Below are positions 34,174 to 36,662 of a stretch of DNA of 36,662 nt, one piece after another (the first letter of the stretch is position 1; each line of letters begins with the position of its first letter). Origin of the DNA: an uncultured Gammaproteobacteria bacterium. Lineage in GTDB: Bacteria > Pseudomonadota > Gammaproteobacteria > Pseudomonadales > Pseudohongiellaceae. The notes below the pieces were generated by a model that worked only from the letters and a program-made list of their open reading frames with translations, was not told the DNA's origin and did no database searches. The translations under genes and the position numbers were made by a program. The stretch covers positions 1 to 36,662 of the forward strand of contig CAJXSF010000035.1 of NCBI GenBank assembly GCA_913061515.1, in the 5' to 3' direction.

Positions 34174-34715
34174 CACTGCCCTGCTTCCGCCTTGACGGCG
34201 GCTATTGCTGGCATAATTTCAGTTTCCCATGCTTCATAGTCGATAACGCCAATGTGCTTGTATCGAATTACGCCATCGCCATCCACAACAAAGGTTTCCG
34301 GTGCCCCGTAAACACCGAGGTCAATGCCTAGACGACCACTCTCATCAAGGATGCTAAATTCAAAAGGACTGCCGTTATCTTCTAACCACAGCTGTGCCAA
34401 ATTCAATTTATCTTTGTAGTTCACCCCGACAATAGGGACGACATCCTGCTCGGCAGCCGCCATGAGAATAGGATTTTCTTGCAGACATGGCAGGCAATAG
34501 CTGCCCCAAACGTTCAATAAAAAAGGTTCATCAGGAAGATCTGCCTTACCGATGATCTGCTCACCCAACTCTACCGTTTGCAATTGAAATTCTGGCAATG
34601 GTTTGTCGATCAATACAGACGGCAGAGTGCGTGGATCTAAATAAAGCCCGCGCCAAAGCATCACAGCTAAAACCAGAAATCCAATCACTGGTGCAAATAA
34701 TTTTAATCTCGACAT
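34173..34715 (-). CDS. ccmG: Thiol:disulfide interchange protein CcmG (DsbE)
   Basis: A membrane-tethered thioredoxin-fold reductase of the c-type cytochrome pathway. ATG 34715 with GAGG at good spacing gives 180 residues starting MSRLKLFAPVIGFLVLAV (signal anchor). A longer frame to 34787 would overlap ccmF by about 50 bases and is unlikely. The thioredoxin active site is CLPC in NVWGSYCLPCLQENPI. The residue before the first Cys is Tyr where CcmG usually has Trp. Also visible are YGAPETFVVDGDGVIRYKH (cis-Pro region). It lies 19 bases after ccmF. Confidence 0.94.
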   Translation of the reverse strand: MSRLKLFAPVIGFLVLAVMLWRGLYLDPRTLPSVLIDKPLPEFQLQTVELGEQIIGKADLPDEPFLLNVWGSYCLPCLQENPILMAAAEQDVVPIVGVNYKDKLNLAQLWLEDNGSPFEFSILDESGRLGIDLGVYGAPETFVVDGDGVIRYKHIGVIDYEAWETEIMPAIAAVKAEAGQ

Positions 34716-34734
34716 AACAGCCTCTAATTCAAAC

Positions 34735-36614
34735 TTAAGTTGAAACCGGTCGTAAGGGTTCGGACTTGGCTTTACTTTCTGCAGCATTGGCAGCTAAAGC
34801 CTTCACCTTCAAATTGCGATAGCGTTTATCAGTCACGGCAACCACCGCGCCTAATGCCATCAAAATAGCGCCTAACCAAACCCAGCGGACAAAGGGTTTA
34901 ATGTACAAAGACATAGACCAAGCCCCTGAGTCACGCTCCTCACCCAAGGTGATAAATAGATCACGAGTAAAACCGGCATCAATCGCCATTTCGGTAGACG
35001 GTGTACGGCTAGCAACGTAAATACGTTTTTCTGGGTGCAAATCTCGCACGTATTCGCCGCCTTTCATCACTTGGAAGGTCGCACGTTCCGCTTCAAAATT
35101 AGGCCCAGACAAATGCTCAGTTCCTTCGAACAAGAACTCGTAATTACCAAGCTCGACTGTCTGCCCTGGGCTCAACAAAACACTCTTCTCAATACTGTAG
35201 ATACTAGTGAGCCCTGCCCCCATCAAAATGACCGCGAAGCCAAAATGGGCGATTTGCATCCCCCAATAACTAACGGCCAACGACTTTAGGCCGGCAAGCT
35301 TGCTAGCTTTGTTCGCAATTTTTACCCAGACATCGTGAACAATTCCAAACACTACCCATAGGCCCAAGGCCGTCGCGATAGTCGCACCGATGCGGAACTC
35401 AAGGGTCAGCGCCAGTGGAATCACTAACCCTAAGGCAATAGCGGCAATCGCGACCCACATAAGTTGTTTTTTCAAGTAATCGACAGACGTCTTTTTCCAA
35501 CGGCTAACTGACCCCATGCCTAACAACACCACCAATACTGACATCAAGGGGACAAAGATAATATTGAAATATGGAGGCCCTACAGACAGCAATTCGCCAC
35601 CGGACACTGCCTGATAAACCATTGGGTAGAGCGTGCCAAGCAAGATTGCCGCACTGGCCACTACTAAGATGATGTTGTTGGCTAAGAGAAACACTTCTCT
35701 TGAGATCGCTCCAAAACTAAATTCACTCTTCATCAATGGCGCGCGGAATGCGAATAGCAGCAAAGAGCCGCCCACCACAAACCCAAGGAAGCCAAGAATA
35801 TAGATGCCGCGAGTTGGATCACTCGCAAACGCATGAACCGATGTCAGTAGACCGGAGCGTGTAATGAATGTGCCCAACAAGCTGGCTGCAAACGCCATGA
35901 TTGCAAGCAAGACAGTCCAACTCTTGAACACTCCACGCTTTTCCGTCACTGCCAATGAGTGAATCAACGCTGTGCCGAGTAACCAGTTAATCATGGGAGG
36001 ATTCTCGACTGGGTCCCAAGCCCACCAGCCGCCCCAACCTAATTCATAGTAGGCCCACCAAGACCCTAGAGCGATGCCGATAGTCAATATCGCCCATGCA
36101 GCATTGGCCCAAGGACGTGACCAACGTGCCCACGCGGAATCCAATCGGCCACTCATTAATGCGGCGATCGCGAAAGCAAATACAACTGAAAAACCCACAT
36201 AGCCCATGTACAAGGACGGTGGATGAATAATAAACCCAAAGTCTTGCAACGCTGAATTCAAGTCGGCGCCATCGACAGGTGAAATCGGCAATACACGATC
36301 GAATGGGTTTGATGTAGCGATCATAAACATCGTGTAGCCGGCACCGATTAGCCCCATAATGCCGAGGACCCGTGCGACAAAGTCGTCAGGCATGGCTTTG
36401 CTGAAAATACTAACCGCCAGCATCCATCCGGCTAACATCCAAGTCCAAAATAGGAAGGAACCCTCGTGCCCGCCCCATACGGCGGTAATCTTGTATTGCA
36501 TCGGCAACAGACTGTTAGAGTGCTGCGCGACAAATTGCACCGAGAAGTCGTCGGTCACAAAACTATAGCCCAAGATCAAAAGGCAGAGTGAGAGGAATAC
36601 AAACACTCCCGCTG
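34735..36614 (-). CDS. ccmF: Cytochrome c haem lyase subunit CcmF, N-terminus cut off
   Basis: CcmF receives haem from CcmE and attaches it to apocytochrome c. The visible part is about 626 residues with the stop at 34735. The frame runs open into the adapter at 36615, so roughly 50 N-terminal residues of the first membrane helices are missing. Many membrane helices are seen. The tryptophan-rich WWD haem-handling motif is WGGWWAWDPVEN. Next to it come LIHSLAVTEKRGVFKSWTVLL and FITRSGLLTSVHAFASDP, highly conserved in the family. The segment after PVEN (PPMINWLL) differs from the more usual ASFMPWL. The last ~60 residues include a final helix. Confidence 0.95.
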
Positions 36615-36662
36615 CTGTCTCTTATACACATCTGACGCTGCCGACGAGCGATCTAGTGTAGA
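36615..36662. other. Nextera P5-side adapter (non-genomic)
   Basis: The mosaic end in reverse orientation occupies 36615-36633 (complement of AGATGTGTATAAGAGACAG), followed by the read-1 tail (36634-36647), an 8-base index GCGATCTA (36648-36655, the complement of TAGATCGC, which I recall as S501) and the start of P5, GTGTAGA. This is untrimmed library adapter. Genomic sequence ends at 36614. Confidence 0.97.

Noticed and set aside
36001..36060. CcmF segment after WDPVEN differs from the common ASFMPWL.
   Set aside because: The core WGGxWxWDxxEN motif is intact and the rest is conserved, so this is ordinary variation.

Overview
This window is a bacterial chromosome segment from a gammaproteobacterium, most likely of the Pseudomonadales/Cellvibrionales kind. 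Three things point there. The gene order uvrB - tRNA-Asn - wbpM - wbpL ... ihfB - rpsA - cmk - tyrA - pheA - gyrA - amidohydrolase - ubiG - mupP - yciK-type SDR - PA3177-like GGDEF - rluB is the Pseudomonas order. TrpS carries the Pseudomonas-type insertion. The tRNAs, c-type cytochrome maturation genes and two-protein ScpAB system fit. The species cannot be named from the sequence. Both ends are sequencing adapter (Illumina Nextera, positions 1-45 and 36615-36662), so genomic DNA runs only from 46 to 36614. A tRNA-Val is cut at the left end and ccmF is cut at the right end.

Left part (46-8256): tRNA-Val (partial), uvrB, tRNA-Asn, a periplasmic cyclophilin, then a minus-strand block with the polysaccharide genes wbpM-like and wbpL-like, a ComEA-like helix-hairpin-helix protein, pyrF, lapA and ihfB. 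In Pseudomonas the large O-antigen cluster lies between ihfB and wbpM. Here that interval holds only the wbpL-like initiating transferase plus comEA, pyrF and lapA.

Middle (8325-15216): rpsA, a TyrA-Cmk fusion protein, a prephenate dehydratase without a chorismate mutase domain, and gyrA, all on the minus strand. Compared with Pseudomonas, serC, hisC, the AroA module and the chorismate mutase domain are absent here. The remaining genes are intact and tightly packed.

15573-21297 (plus strand): an MTA/SAH deaminase-type amidohydrolase, ubiG, mupP, an SDR, then a tandem pair of related GGDEF proteins. The first looks catalytically competent. The second has lost the GGDEF signature but keeps the RxxD inhibitory site. 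A sigma-54-like -24/-12 element lies upstream of the pair.

21294-28536: rluB-scpB-scpA-trpS, yciO, yciI, a second exported cyclophilin with xthA, and a HemD-like protein. At 28.6-28.95 kb a short unit contains a well-initiated 33-codon membrane-peptide gene between structured leader and trailer RNA, closed by a strong terminator. I do not recognise it.

Right part (28993-36614, minus strand): moaB, moaA, a fatty-acyl-CoA ligase, then the cytochrome c maturation genes ccmI, ccmH, ccmG and ccmF (partial).

Most of the window is housekeeping. The items most worth a second look are the TyrA-Cmk fusion, the active/degenerate GGDEF pair with its possible sigma-54 promoter, the 33-codon small-protein unit and the emptied O-antigen interval.
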